Position numbers and translations under genes: made by a program. DNA of 50,298 nt from Oxalobacteraceae bacterium. GTDB lineage: Bacteria; Pseudomonadota; Gammaproteobacteria; Burkholderiales; Burkholderiaceae_D. The stretch covers positions 1 to 50,298 of the forward strand of contig JAHFQV010000005.1 of the NCBI GenBank assembly GCA_023259175.1, written 5' to 3'. Position 1 is the first letter of the stretch. The number at the start of each line of letters is the position of its first letter. The notes under the pieces were generated by a model. The model ran no database searches and had not been told where the DNA came from. It saw only the letters and a list, made by a program, of their open reading frames with translations. Of the stretch, positions 1-7,732 are shown piece after piece.

Positions 1-898
1 GCGCACGAATTAATTGCAATAACATCTCATCTTCTTCTGCCGTTAAATCGGTTAAAGGCGCTCGAACTGGCCCTGCGCTGTGGCCAACCAAGCGGGCACC
101 CGCTTTCACGATACTGACGGCGTATCCAGCTTTGCGATTGCGAATAGCGAGGTAGGGAAGGAAGAACTCATCGATCAAGCGGTTGGTGGTGGCGTAGTCA
201 TCAGCAGCTGTTGCGTGGTAAAAATCCATCGCCAATTTCGGCACGAAATTAAAAACGGCCGAAGAATAAACGGGTGTCCCGATCGCTTTGTAGGCACCGG
301 CAAAAATTTCTGCTGTCGGCAAACCACCTAAATAGCTGAAGCGATCGCCCATCCGGCGCCAGATAGAAACCATTAATTCAATATCGCCAATACCGTCTTT
401 GAAACCAATAAGATTGGGGCAAAGTGCCGCTAATTTTTCTAATGAATCAGGCGTGAGACGGCAGTTAGCGCGATTGTAAATGACAACACCGATCGTCACC
501 GATTTACAGACTTGTTCTATGTGCGCAATCAAACCGTCTTGACTGGCTTCAGTTAAATAATGCGGTAACAGCAGAAGACCTTGCGCCCCGAGTTTTTGTG
601 CATCTTGTGCTAAGGCAATGGCAGTTCGAGTCGGACCACCCACACCCGCCAGAATGGGCACCTTACCCCGACAAGTCGTGACCGCGGTGCGAATAATATC
701 GCTGTACTCAGCGGGCATCAAAGAAAAGAATTCACCGGTTCCACCTGCGGCAAACAAAGCACTTGCCCCATAGGGAGCCAGCCATTCCAGACGCGCGGCA
801 TAAGTATCGGCACGGAAATCACCGTTCTCATCGAAGTCTGTGATCGGGAAAGATAACAAACCAGACGAGAGGATTTTTTTGAGTTCGAGTGGGTGCAT
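1..898 (-). CDS. kdgD: 5-dehydro-4-deoxyglucarate dehydratase, C-terminal end cut by window edge
   Basis: Translating the minus strand from ATG 896-898 gives 299 codons open to the window edge. The product begins [20 protein letters not shown] and belongs to the DHDPS/NAL class I aldolase-fold family, closest by recognition to KdgD. That enzyme decarboxylates and dehydrates 5-keto-4-deoxy-glucarate to 2-oxoglutarate semialdehyde in cytoplasmic glucarate/galactarate breakdown. The GFKDG motif places the Schiff-base lysine at about residue 167, and IYNRAN near the middle supplies the family tyrosine. Only a few residues plus the stop should be missing, judging by the usual length of about 303. 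The GntR-type gene just upstream on the same strand is the likely regulator. The subfamily call rests on sequence recognition. Confidence 0.88.
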   Translation of the reverse strand, partial: MHPLELKKILSSGLLSFPITDFDENGDFRADTYAARLEWLAPYGASALFAAGGTGEFFSLMPAEYSDIIRTAVTTCRGKVPILAGVGGPTRTAIALAQDAQKLGAQGLLLLPHYLTEASQDGLIAHIEQVCKSVTIGVVIYNRANCRLTPDSLEKLAALCPNLIGFKDGIGDIELMVSIWRRMGDRFSYLGGLPTAEIFAGAYKAIGTPVYSSAVFNFVPKLAMDFYHATAADDYATTNRLIDEFFLPYLAIRNRKAGYAVSIVKAGARLVGHSAGPVRAPLTDLTAEEDEMLLQLIRA

Positions 899-967
899 GG
901 TGTCTCCAAAGGTAAAGGCTGGGGAAGTGGCAGATTTTAAAAAAATCATGGTTTAGCGTTTAAGTGA

Positions 968-982
968 TACGTCATCGTACAA
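968..982. promoter_or_regulatory. Candidate GntR-type operator upstream of kdgD
   Basis: A broken palindrome spans 959-988: outer arms 959-965 and 982-988 are perfectly complementary, as are inner arms TACG (968-971) and CGTA (976-979). Eleven of fifteen pairs match. It lies about 60 bp upstream of the kdgD start. Read on the minus strand, 972-982 is TTGTACGATGA, which closely resembles TTGTATGACAA at the regulator's own start codon (1901-1911) and TTGTATGATAA at 2009-2019. The symmetry and repetition are seen; the operator role is inferred. Confidence 0.45.
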
Positions 983-1145
983 CTTAAAATTAATAAGCAC
1001 AAGTCGGAATTCAAAAAATGTGGGTTGCTGATTAAGAAAACCTTGGTTTGATACTATTTAGTTAATCATTCAGATGATCATTCGCATCAGGAGGCGGATA
1101 GGCAGGCTGAGATACAAGCAAACGGCACACCGCGCCAGGCAAGTA

Positions 1146-1907
1146 TCAAGTTTTGGCTTCTAAGATTGCTTGCGCGCGGCGCAGTCGTTCTCGACTATTG
1201 CTTAGATGGGTACGCATTGCTGCGCGGGCGGCTTCTGGATCCTGACGGGAGATGGCATCGTAGATATCCTCATGTTCATGTCTCACGCGCTGTAAATAGC
1301 CATTCGGATCTTCGTGTGCCAACAGGGCAGTGTTGATGCGGGCGCGCGGGATGATGGTTCTGCCTAACTGACTCAGTAAATCCACAAAATACTTGTTCCC
1401 AGTTGCCTCGGCAATGAGTAAATGGAATCGCACATCGGCATTCACTGAATCCTGTTGGCCCTCTGCGTCTAACTGGTCGCCGTGGATACGTGTTAGCACC
1501 AGGCGCAGTTCGTTCAATTGCTGTTCCGTGCGTCGGCTGGCAGCATACCAAGCTGCTTCGGTTTCCAGGCTGATGCGAATTTCGAGGATATCCAAAACAT
1601 CACGCACCGTGACCATAGACTCATGCGGCAGTCCCATACCATTCTTCGGAGGCGATAAGACAAAGGTGCCAATGCCATGTCTGGTCTCGACAAATCCCGC
1701 GGCTTTCAAATGTGAGATCGCTTCACGAACCACGGTCCGACTGACGCCATAGATTTGCATAATGGCAGACTCGGTAGGAAGTTTCTCGCCTGTCTTTAGG
1801 TGCTCAGTCTTAATGCCTTCAATCAGATGCTCGACGACAGCCTCGGCCAAATTGCGTGGCTTGCTACGGCTAGGAATAGGTGGCATGGCTTGTTCGAAAG
1901 TTGTCAT
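1146..1907 (-). CDS. FadR-subfamily GntR transcriptional regulator, likely for hexarate catabolism
   Basis: This 253-residue protein has an N-terminal winged helix-turn-helix of GntR type (about 20-85; GEKLPTESAIM, then VSRTVVREAISHL and GIGTFV). An all-helical FCD effector domain follows (about 100-240), with the expected metal/ligand histidines in RFHLLIAEATGN and HEHEDIYDAI. Regulators of this class bind sugar acids or other carboxylates and usually repress adjacent catabolic genes. It lies 247 bp upstream of kdgD on the same strand, so a hexarate-derived effector is likely. An 11-bp TTGT-N3-ACAA palindrome overlaps its start codon, suggesting autoregulation. The ligand is inferred from the neighbour, not from the sequence. 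Confidence 0.85.
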   Translation of the reverse strand: MTTFEQAMPPIPSRSKPRNLAEAVVEHLIEGIKTEHLKTGEKLPTESAIMQIYGVSRTVVREAISHLKAAGFVETRHGIGTFVLSPPKNGMGLPHESMVTVRDVLDILEIRISLETEAAWYAASRRTEQQLNELRLVLTRIHGDQLDAEGQQDSVNADVRFHLLIAEATGNKYFVDLLSQLGRTIIPRARINTALLAHEDPNGYLQRVRHEHEDIYDAISRQDPEAARAAMRTHLSNSRERLRRAQAILEAKT

Positions 1908-1911
1908 ACAA
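1901..1911. promoter_or_regulatory. Candidate autoregulatory operator TTGT-N3-ACAA
   Basis: TTGTCATACAA is a perfect 4-bp inverted repeat around three bases and overlaps the ATG of the GntR-type gene. A near-identical element, TTGTATGATAA, lies about 100 bp further upstream at 2009-2019, and a diverged one lies upstream of kdgD at 972-982. Binding at the start codon would block translation or early elongation. Function is inferred. Confidence 0.35.
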
Positions 1912-2220
1912 GTGCAGGAAAGAATGGGATGTTAGATGGCATTAGAGCAAAAGAACCTAAGAAAATGCTGGATTCAATAAGCAAAACCTAAATGAGCCGA
2001 TAATGAACTTGTATGATAACCGATAAATAGCACTGTGGTGACCAGGCCAATTAAACCGAGATTTCTATTATGATTTGAAATGGTGACCGCAAATTTGCCA
2101 TCAGCGCAAAAACACCAACGCTGCGCCTAATGGAAAAACTCGGTTTAAGTAATAATTTGATGATCAATTTGAGAGTGCATGGGGAAGATTTCTGCCATCT
2201 GCCAGACTAGGGTTAGTAAG

Positions 2221-2300
2221 AAAAAAGAGGCAAACGATAAGGCGCAAAGACGCAGAGTAGCGCCAAGCAAACATTTTATCCATTTGCTCCCTCTTTTTTT
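2221..2300. repeat. Imperfect inverted repeat with GGCGC/GCGCC core
   Basis: The left arm (2221-2240, A-run then GAGG, GCAAA-like, GATAA) pairs imperfectly with the right arm (2276-2300, TTATC through the CCCTC T-run). The interior has a smaller stem, GGCGC (2241-2245) with GCGCC (2260-2264). The 18-mer at 2240-2257 matches the 18-mer at 37160-37177 in 14 positions, and that second copy is also inside an inverted repeat. It looks like a decayed non-autonomous palindromic element; no coding capacity is visible. Confidence 0.5.
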
Positions 2301-2547
2301 GTTTTTCTCAGCACCTCGGCATCAAAGCTCGTTTATTGAAATGCTGTGTGTAACATCCGTTACTTAAGATACTTGGCTATCCCGCCCAATGCCGTCTGAA
2401 GTCATAACAAGGACTTAACCGGCACATCTTACTAGATCTCGCCGTTTTCCCATACCGACAACCGCAGTTCTTCAGTCGAGTAAAACCTGACACAGGTATC
2501 AAATACGCCAGCATGGTTGACAATGCACTCGATCGCTAAGCGACAGA

Positions 2548-2765
2548 TGTGGACAAGCCTGTTGAAAAATGAACATAGCTTTGTGGACAAGACCACTAGT
2601 TATCCCAAGCGCTTTTCTTATACAAAGACTGTCCTTAATCAATACAAAGCTTATAGTCTTATTTATCTTTTCGCTAAAGCTTTGAATTAACGCGATAAAT
2701 TCGACTTACCCACAGAAAGCTAAGCCCCCTATTACTACTACTATTTATATATATAAACATTTAAA
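2548..2765. other. Replication-origin-like region: DnaA-box-like sites, GC cluster, DnaA-trios, AT-rich stretch
   Basis: Four 9-mers are one mismatch from TTATNCACA: TTGTCCACA on the minus strand at 2548-2556 and 2582-2590, TTATACAAA at 2618-2626 and TTACCCACA at 2706-2714. A weaker TTATCCCAA lies at 2600-2608. The last strong box is followed by CCCCC (2725-2729), then triplets TTA-CTA-CTA-CTA (about 2732-2743), which are DnaA-trios on the complementary strand, then TTTATATATATAAAC. Box, GC cluster, trio and AT-rich order is that of the basal bacterial unwinding element. No dnaA, dnaN, rpmH or parAB is in the window and no box is perfect, so it could be a second origin or a DnaA-titrating site. 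Confidence 0.45.
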
Positions 2766-2787
2766 GTAAACCAGAACAAGCTCCCTT

Positions 2788-3504
2788 TTAGGCTATGCAC
2801 TTCAGATAAGCTTGTTCCAAATTAGATGCTTTAAAACGAAAAATACATTCCTTCGGACTCCCTAGAAAACGAATTTCACCTTCATGCAAAATCGCCATAC
2901 GATCGCTAAGTTCCTCTACATCCGCTAAAGAATGGGAATTAAAAAAAACGGTCTTTCCCTCTTCGCGTAAACGTAAAAATTGATTTTTAACTAAAAATCT
3001 CGCTTTCGGATCAAGTCCGCTCATCGGTTCATCTAAAATAAGTAAATTTTTACGGCTTAAAAAACATCCAGCCAATCCTAATTTTTGCGTCATTCCTTTG
3101 GAATATTGCCGCACTGTTTTTTTCATTATAGAGGCATCTAAATCCAGCGCTTTCAACATGGCTAGCAACTCAGATTCGATTAAGGGACTTTGAGATAGAT
3201 TTAAAAAATAGCTTAGAAAATCTCTACCATTTAAATAGTAAGGAGGAATGAATCGTTCTGGGAGAAAAGAGAGTACATGACGGCTTTGATTTATTTTATT
3301 ATTCAAACCAAATATTTGAATATTCCCGCTTTTAAAATGAATAAAATCAAGTACGCATTTTAGTAAGCTGGTTTTCCCTGCGCCGTTCATACCCACAAGT
3401 GCAAAGCATTCAGATTCTTTTACGGAAAAGGCGATATCACGTAATACATGTTTACCGTCGTAAAAATGATTTAGATTTTCAATCTGTAAAGCGCCTGGTG
3501 ACAA
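2788..3504 (-). CDS. ABC transporter ATP-binding protein
   Basis: A 238-residue cytoplasmic nucleotide-binding subunit. It has Walker A GMNGAGKT (residues 38-45), signature YSKGM (about 132-136), Walker B LLILDEP (about 152-158) and a switch histidine in NSHSL. It resembles the ATPases of ABC-2 exporters of the NosF/CcmA type. The chosen start is a TTG at 3502-3504 because GGGAG lies 5 bases upstream; an in-frame TTG at 3516 is the alternative. No permease is adjacent; the nearest is the ABC-2 permease four genes upstream on the same strand, so the two probably form one transporter. The gene is clearly more AT-rich than the window average. The substrate is unknown. Confidence 0.85.
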   Translation of the reverse strand: MSPGALQIENLNHFYDGKHVLRDIAFSVKESECFALVGMNGAGKTSLLKCVLDFIHFKSGNIQIFGLNNKINQSRHVLSFLPERFIPPYYLNGRDFLSYFLNLSQSPLIESELLAMLKALDLDASIMKKTVRQYSKGMTQKLGLAGCFLSRKNLLILDEPMSGLDPKARFLVKNQFLRLREEGKTVFFNSHSLADVEELSDRMAILHEGEIRFLGSPKECIFRFKASNLEQAYLKCIA

Positions 3505-3581
3505 ATTAACTCCCAAATGAAAATTCGCAAGTAGTTTCTTCTAAAAAAACTACTCGCGAAAAAGTTTTTAAACGATGAATT

Positions 3582-4247
3582 TCATTGTAATCGTCTACAG
3601 ATAGACCAAGTGGTTGCTAGGGATTCGTTATAGGCGGTTGCCGCCGGCGCAGCGGCAACAGGCGCCAAAGGATTTGCCGCACCCACCGCACCACGCGCAT
3701 CGCCAACATTATTGCCGCTAGCGCCATCAATAATCGTATCCACACCCAAAGCTTGCTTATGAGTTAAACCTGCGACGCAGATCGCTGGGCCCTGCAAGCC
3801 ATAAGGCGCAACGCTAGCGCCCATTAACCCACCTGTTCCGGCCCGAGGTAAGCCGGGAACACCGACCAAAGTAGAATCGCCCGTAAGAAAGCCTGAGGCA
3901 CGTAGAAATTGCCACATAGCGGCTTGTTCCGCCGCTGCGTTGGTAAAAGTCTGGGCTTGAGCCATTACTAAAACCCCATCAGCGTTCCCGCCGGCCGCAC
4001 CCACGGTCCAACCACGTGCAATCGCGGTCGCATTGGTTTCATCACCAGGATAGGCGTGGTAGCGATCAAAATAGCCTGTAAAAGCAGAGGAAATTCCACG
4101 CATATCGGTAACCACCGACTTAATCCGTGAATTCTCTATCATTTCTTGGCCTTTAAGCACCCCACCCAGTAAGAGGCCAATGATTACCAAAACAATGGCA
4201 ATTTCAATGAGGGTGAACCCTACTTGTAAATGTTTAAACTTTTTCAT
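3582..4247 (-). CDS. Type IV prepilin-like protein
   Basis: A 221-residue protein with a short positively charged leader (MKKFKHLQVG), then the prepilin peptidase site G/FTLIE with glutamate at mature position 5 and a hydrophobic helix ending near LLLGGVLKGQEMI. After cleavage it would be assembled into a pilus or pseudopilus. The YPGDETNA stretch follows the helix as in many Burkholderiales prepilins. The globular part is Ala/Gly rich with two separated cysteines (AICVAG and SICRRLQ). The second of two adjacent ATGs is chosen because GGAG then lies 5 bases upstream. It sits between a histidine kinase gene and an ABC ATPase gene on one strand. It could be the main subunit for the nearby MSHA-like machinery, which lacks one. 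Confidence 0.85.
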   Translation of the reverse strand: MKKFKHLQVGFTLIEIAIVLVIIGLLLGGVLKGQEMIENSRIKSVVTDMRGISSAFTGYFDRYHAYPGDETNATAIARGWTVGAAGGNADGVLVMAQAQTFTNAAAEQAAMWQFLRASGFLTGDSTLVGVPGLPRAGTGGLMGASVAPYGLQGPAICVAGLTHKQALGVDTIIDGASGNNVGDARGAVGAANPLAPVAAAPAATAYNESLATTWSICRRLQ

Positions 4248-4333
4248 CATTGCTCCAAGAAAAATATCAAGACGGATTTCAAGATAGATTCAAGTTACTA
4301 CAGGGAAAAATTATCGCAAGATGTAAATTAAAT

Positions 4334-5401
4334 TTACGCTGAGAAAAATCTAGGTAATTTAATATTAAATTCCAAATTACCGTCAGGTGTATGCTTAAGT
4401 TCTAAACACCCTTGGCATTGTTTAAGTAAGTATCGAGCTTGATATAAACCAATCCCTAAGCCGTCGGCATTCATACTCCAAAAAGGCTCAAACAGTCTTT
4501 CTCTATTCGTAAGCAATTGCTTATTCACGGAACTAATGCGAATTTCCACCACTGCGTCATGTTCCTTAATTTCGATATCTATCCTTGGTTTTTGCCCGCC
4601 TTCACGTAAATACAGGTCGTAATAATTCTTAAAGATATTATCGATGGCCGAATCGAGACTTTGCACATGCACCGACAGTCGAGCACAGCCTTTAAGCGAA
4701 TAATCGAGTTGATGAAATAAGCCTAAACGATGAATCAGATCGGCAATTTCAATCTCCTTCTGTTTTTGATGACCGTTCTGACCCATTGCGAGGGTTTGAA
4801 CAATATGGTCGGCACGATCGCGTATCAGAGGTAAAGTGCTACCGAGGAAATTAAGCACTTGTTGTTCTTTTCCCTCTGGAATATCGCTAAGTTGGTCGGC
4901 CATGAGTTGAATAAATTGGGCGATATTTTTCATGTCGTGTTGCATGAACAAATTAAGCTTAGTCATGTGATCTAAAGTGGCGTCTAAGGTCCCGGCCTTT
5001 ATCCACATATCACATCGCAATAACAGCAAAAACGTATCGATCAGAGCGACGTTAAAATAGAAGCGCTCGCCATTGGCATTCTGAAAAAAAATCAGATCCA
5101 AAGACATTTCCTTGATATGAATTCGTCGATGTAATTCGCGGCCGATTGACTTTCCCTCACTACCGCTTAGCGCAATGCCAAACCAATTTAGCTGATACGT
5201 GAAACCCAAGATGCCACCGCGTTGCAATAAAGGCCAAGCATTTTTTAGAAAAAGAGGCGTATCAAATTGATGCTCTTCGTTGAGTTGTATTAAGGCCAAA
5301 TTAAGATGGCTAGCCGCCCGCGCTTGCCAGGCTAAATACGCCAATACAAAAGCAATCGTAATACCCACAATAATCAAAAAAGGATAAAGTAAGCTAAGCA
5401 T
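4334..5401 (-). CDS. Membrane-anchored sensor histidine kinase, PrsK-like
   Basis: About 355 residues with one N-terminal membrane segment (about 5-27), a roughly 110-residue GAF-like input region and an atypical H-box MQHDMKNI, with the phospho-acceptor histidine near 155. An ATPase domain follows, with N-box FKNYYDLY and G-box DGLGIGLYQARYLL. The HD(M/L)KN box is typical of PEP-CTERM-system kinase PrsK and its relatives rather than of HisKA kinases with HE. The ATG at 5399-5401 is preferred; a TTG at 5416 is possible. Its start lies inside the end of the response regulator gene, so the pair is translationally coupled and is probably a cognate kinase-regulator set. The signal it senses is unknown. 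Confidence 0.8.
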   Translation of the reverse strand: MLSLLYPFLIIVGITIAFVLAYLAWQARAASHLNLALIQLNEEHQFDTPLFLKNAWPLLQRGGILGFTYQLNWFGIALSGSEGKSIGRELHRRIHIKEMSLDLIFFQNANGERFYFNVALIDTFLLLLRCDMWIKAGTLDATLDHMTKLNLFMQHDMKNIAQFIQLMADQLSDIPEGKEQQVLNFLGSTLPLIRDRADHIVQTLAMGQNGHQKQKEIEIADLIHRLGLFHQLDYSLKGCARLSVHVQSLDSAIDNIFKNYYDLYLREGGQKPRIDIEIKEHDAVVEIRISSVNKQLLTNRERLFEPFWSMNADGLGIGLYQARYLLKQCQGCLELKHTPDGNLEFNIKLPRFFSA

Positions 5402-6005
5402 CGCGTTCAATTCCAAATTTCTTCAAAAAGTAGTAAATATTTTCCCGTTTAACACCCAGTCGTTTCGCACATTGATTGATATTAAAACCGGTCTCTTTCA
5501 AAATTTGACGAACCAATTTTTCTTCCGCATCGACCCGCACGGCTTTTAAACCATCACTAATTTGTGCATTGATGGCGATTTTTGTGATGCCTTGTAAATG
5601 TAACTCCTGCTCCTTATGTACGAATAACAAAGCACGTCTAATCGCACCTAAAATATCCTCGGTACGAGCAGGTTTCGCAAGAAAGTCAAATGCCCCATCA
5701 CGTACCGCTTCTAAAGCAGCCGCTTCTTGATCTTGTCCTGTCAGCACGATTACTTTTACGGAATTAAAACTAATCTGCAGGGTCTTTAAAAGAAAAATTC
5801 CTTCATCGGTGCTATGTGGATGTGGAGGCAGACCTAAATCCAAAATTAAAACTTCGATACTCTCCTCAAGTTTCAGAAGTTCGAGCGCAGAAATACGTGA
5901 ATTCGCTTCACTGACGCGATAAGCGTTCTGCTTTAATAGCGAGGATAAAATAATCCTTAAAGCTGGATCATCTTCCACCAGTAAAATATGTCCGAGAGTA
6001 TTCAC
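5394..6005 (-). CDS. Response regulator, receiver plus Fis-type HTH, no AAA+ domain
   Basis: A 203-residue protein. The receiver (about 5-125) has acidic ED-D near 11-13, phospho-acceptor D56 in LILDLGLPP and the conserved lysine in FLAKP. A C-terminal Fis-type helix-turn-helix follows at about 165-200 (INQCAKRLGVKRENIYYFLKK). The sequence LDLGLPPHPHSTDEG resembles PrsR of PEP-CTERM systems, but PrsR has a central sigma-54-interacting AAA+ domain and this protein does not. It therefore cannot activate sigma-54 by the usual ATPase route. The start overlaps the stop of the upstream gene by four bases (ATGA). Likely targets are the pilin and ABC genes of the same operon; this is inferred. Confidence 0.85.
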   Translation of the reverse strand: MNTLGHILLVEDDPALRIILSSLLKQNAYRVSEANSRISALELLKLEESIEVLILDLGLPPHPHSTDEGIFLLKTLQISFNSVKVIVLTGQDQEAAALEAVRDGAFDFLAKPARTEDILGAIRRALLFVHKEQELHLQGITKIAINAQISDGLKAVRVDAEEKLVRQILKETGFNINQCAKRLGVKRENIYYFLKKFGIERDA

Positions 6006-6700
6006 TTTTTTTCTGTCATTTTACGTTCAAGTGTCGCTAATTTCTGCTCAAGAAATAGCCGTTCATGTTGATCCTTAATTTCTCCACTTTGAAGTAGCGC
6101 CGACAAAATTATTTTTGTTTGCGCCAATTCGTTTAAATCCTCTAGCAAAAATATTTCCATTTGCTTGGCCCAACTTGGAACCGCAGCACCGGTGGCGTAG
6201 AGACGAATCGCGCGCGCATATTTCTTCGCCAAATCATTATCTTTTAGTGAATGACGCGCAAGCAAACAAGCGCGGGTCATCGCCTTCCAGTGCTGATTAG
6301 GATTCTTTAAAAATTCATGATAGATAAATTCCAGCATGACTCTTTGTTTCTGTGGATTTTCAACTTCCGCATACAATTCAGAAGCAGAAAAGAGAGCATA
6401 GTTAGAACGAGGATCAAGTTCAATAATGCGGCCTAGCCATGCCGTTAAATTTGAGTAATCAAGTTCATCTAAACTAGCTTGATCGCGGGTTTGAATACGC
6501 AGCATTGCAAGTTTGGCGATCGCATTCGCTTCAGCTAAACTCAAAAGTCGCAGCGTTATAAAAGAAGGTGGATTTTCAATTTGTTCAAAACGCGATGGAC
6601 GGTTTTGCGATCTTCCAGAAAAATAAATTTGCAGCGCCAAGCTTAAGCATAAAAAAACTAAGACAAAAAATGGAACCCGCTTAATCGTGTGCCCGTTCAT
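6002..6700 (-). CDS. Membrane-anchored helical-repeat protein, unrecognised
   Basis: A 232-residue protein starting MNGHTIKRVPFFV, with one N-terminal membrane helix (about 8-26) and a helical periplasmic or cytoplasmic remainder. Its spacing (SNYALFSASELYAEV, then a NPNQHWKAMTRACLLAR stretch) resembles TPR or HAT repeats. I do not recognise a named family. The start at 6698-6700 is one base after the permease stop, and the end overlaps the response regulator start, so it is firmly part of the operon. It may be a scaffold between transporter and sensor; no sequence evidence proves this. Confidence 0.7.
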   Translation of the reverse strand: MNGHTIKRVPFFVLVFLCLSLALQIYFSGRSQNRPSRFEQIENPPSFITLRLLSLAEANAIAKLAMLRIQTRDQASLDELDYSNLTAWLGRIIELDPRSNYALFSASELYAEVENPQKQRVMLEFIYHEFLKNPNQHWKAMTRACLLARHSLKDNDLAKKYARAIRLYATGAAVPSWAKQMEIFLLEDLNELAQTKIILSALLQSGEIKDQHERLFLEQKLATLERKMTEKK

Positions 6701-6701
6701 C

Positions 6702-7469
6702 TCAAATATTCCTGCGATAAAAATCGAAACAAGCCGCCGAATTAAGTAGCACAAGCATCAAAAATGTTTGGCCTATGATAGCTACCAACGTTTCGCTACT
6801 TCCGGTTTGATAGACCAGCCATTCCGTGCGGGTAAACTGCTCCAAATGGGGAACAATCCGCGCCAAACCTTGAATAAATTCTCGGATCAAATTTTGTGAG
6901 AAACTAGAAACGGAAAACTGCTCGTTAGCCAGCAAAAGCAAACTATCCATACTACGCGCCAGCCCATAAAATCCTAAACTCACACTTAAAGCGAACATGA
7001 CTTGATACAAACTCGTCGCACATAATAATGAAAACGAAATGAGTATCCACAATTCACATATGAGCGAAATCGTCCAAAACAAAGCTTGCAAAAAATCAGA
7101 AAAAAATAGGCATAAAGAACCGAATAGAAAACCCGAAAGTAACGCTAAAAGAAAATAGCCTAAAAGTTTTCCAAGCAGATAGTTGGCACGCGACAAAGTG
7201 GTCGATAGAAGTAATTCTAAGCCTTTGTCATTGGCCTCGCGTATCAAGCTAGTGACGACATAAGTGGCGAAAAAGAGCGCCGCCGATAATCTTAAATAGG
7301 CCGCCAGTAAGGTGAGCTGAAGTACGCGACTTTCCGTGATCGCAAGCGCTTCAAGAAAGCCACTTAACATCACACCGATCAACAAAATAAGAAGTAACAA
7401 GTACGAAAGGCGATTACGAAACGCCTCGAGCAAGGTGTAATACGCGATGGTCCAAATTTGACGAATCAT
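6702..7469 (-). CDS. ABC-2 type permease
   Basis: About 255 residues with six predicted membrane helices. It begins MIRQIWTIAYYTLLEAFRNR, the amphipathic entry typical of ABC-2 permeases such as NosY. The loop REANDKGLELLLSTTLSRANYLLGKLLGYF after the second helix is the characteristic conserved segment of this family. An in-frame ATG at 7536-7538 would add 23 residues, but homologues generally begin at the MIRQIW-like position. It is the first gene of the minus-strand operon. The partner ATPase is probably the one encoded at 2788-3504, although four genes lie between them. The substrate is unknown. Confidence 0.8.
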   Translation of the reverse strand: MIRQIWTIAYYTLLEAFRNRLSYLLLLILLIGVMLSGFLEALAITESRVLQLTLLAAYLRLSAALFFATYVVTSLIREANDKGLELLLSTTLSRANYLLGKLLGYFLLALLSGFLFGSLCLFFSDFLQALFWTISLICELWILISFSLLCATSLYQVMFALSVSLGFYGLARSMDSLLLLANEQFSVSSFSQNLIREFIQGLARIVPHLEQFTRTEWLVYQTGSSETLVAIIGQTFLMLVLLNSAACFDFYRRNI

Positions 7470-7732
7470 GCTTAGAATAAAAATCCATTTGCAGTTCTTA
7501 ATTGATCTTAGCGCAGAAAGACCGTCGATTTTTAACAAATCAAAAATTTCTCAGGAAAATCTTTAGGTTTGTTGTATCACCTCTTAAACTTCGTCCTACT
7601 GGGGAAGCATGGCCTCGCAAAAAATGTCACTAAATCAAAAATACTTCGACAGTGCTAAAGATTTTTGGCGTGATCGATAGCTTTGCAGTAATATGAATTT
7701 CAAATCAGATTTTCCGAAAGGGAGATGGGTGT

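Larger units (their letters stand above)
1908..2787. other. 880-bp non-coding region
   Basis: I find no convincing gene here. Open frames are short, lack ribosome binding sites and have no recognisable product. The region holds the upstream DNA of the GntR-type gene, a direct repeat TGGTGACC (2036-2043 and 2081-2088), a palindromic repeat (2221-2300) and an origin-like module (2548-2765). The right half is markedly AT-rich. Confidence 0.7.

Noticed and set aside
2179-2367. Open frame of 62 codons on the plus strand
   Set aside because: No ribosome site, no recognisable protein, and it lies across the palindromic repeat.
7669-7691. Possible sigma-54 promoter (TGGC ... TTTGCA) before the prepilin
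   Set aside because: The spacing between the GG and GC elements is about 16 bases rather than 10, so it cannot fit the consensus.
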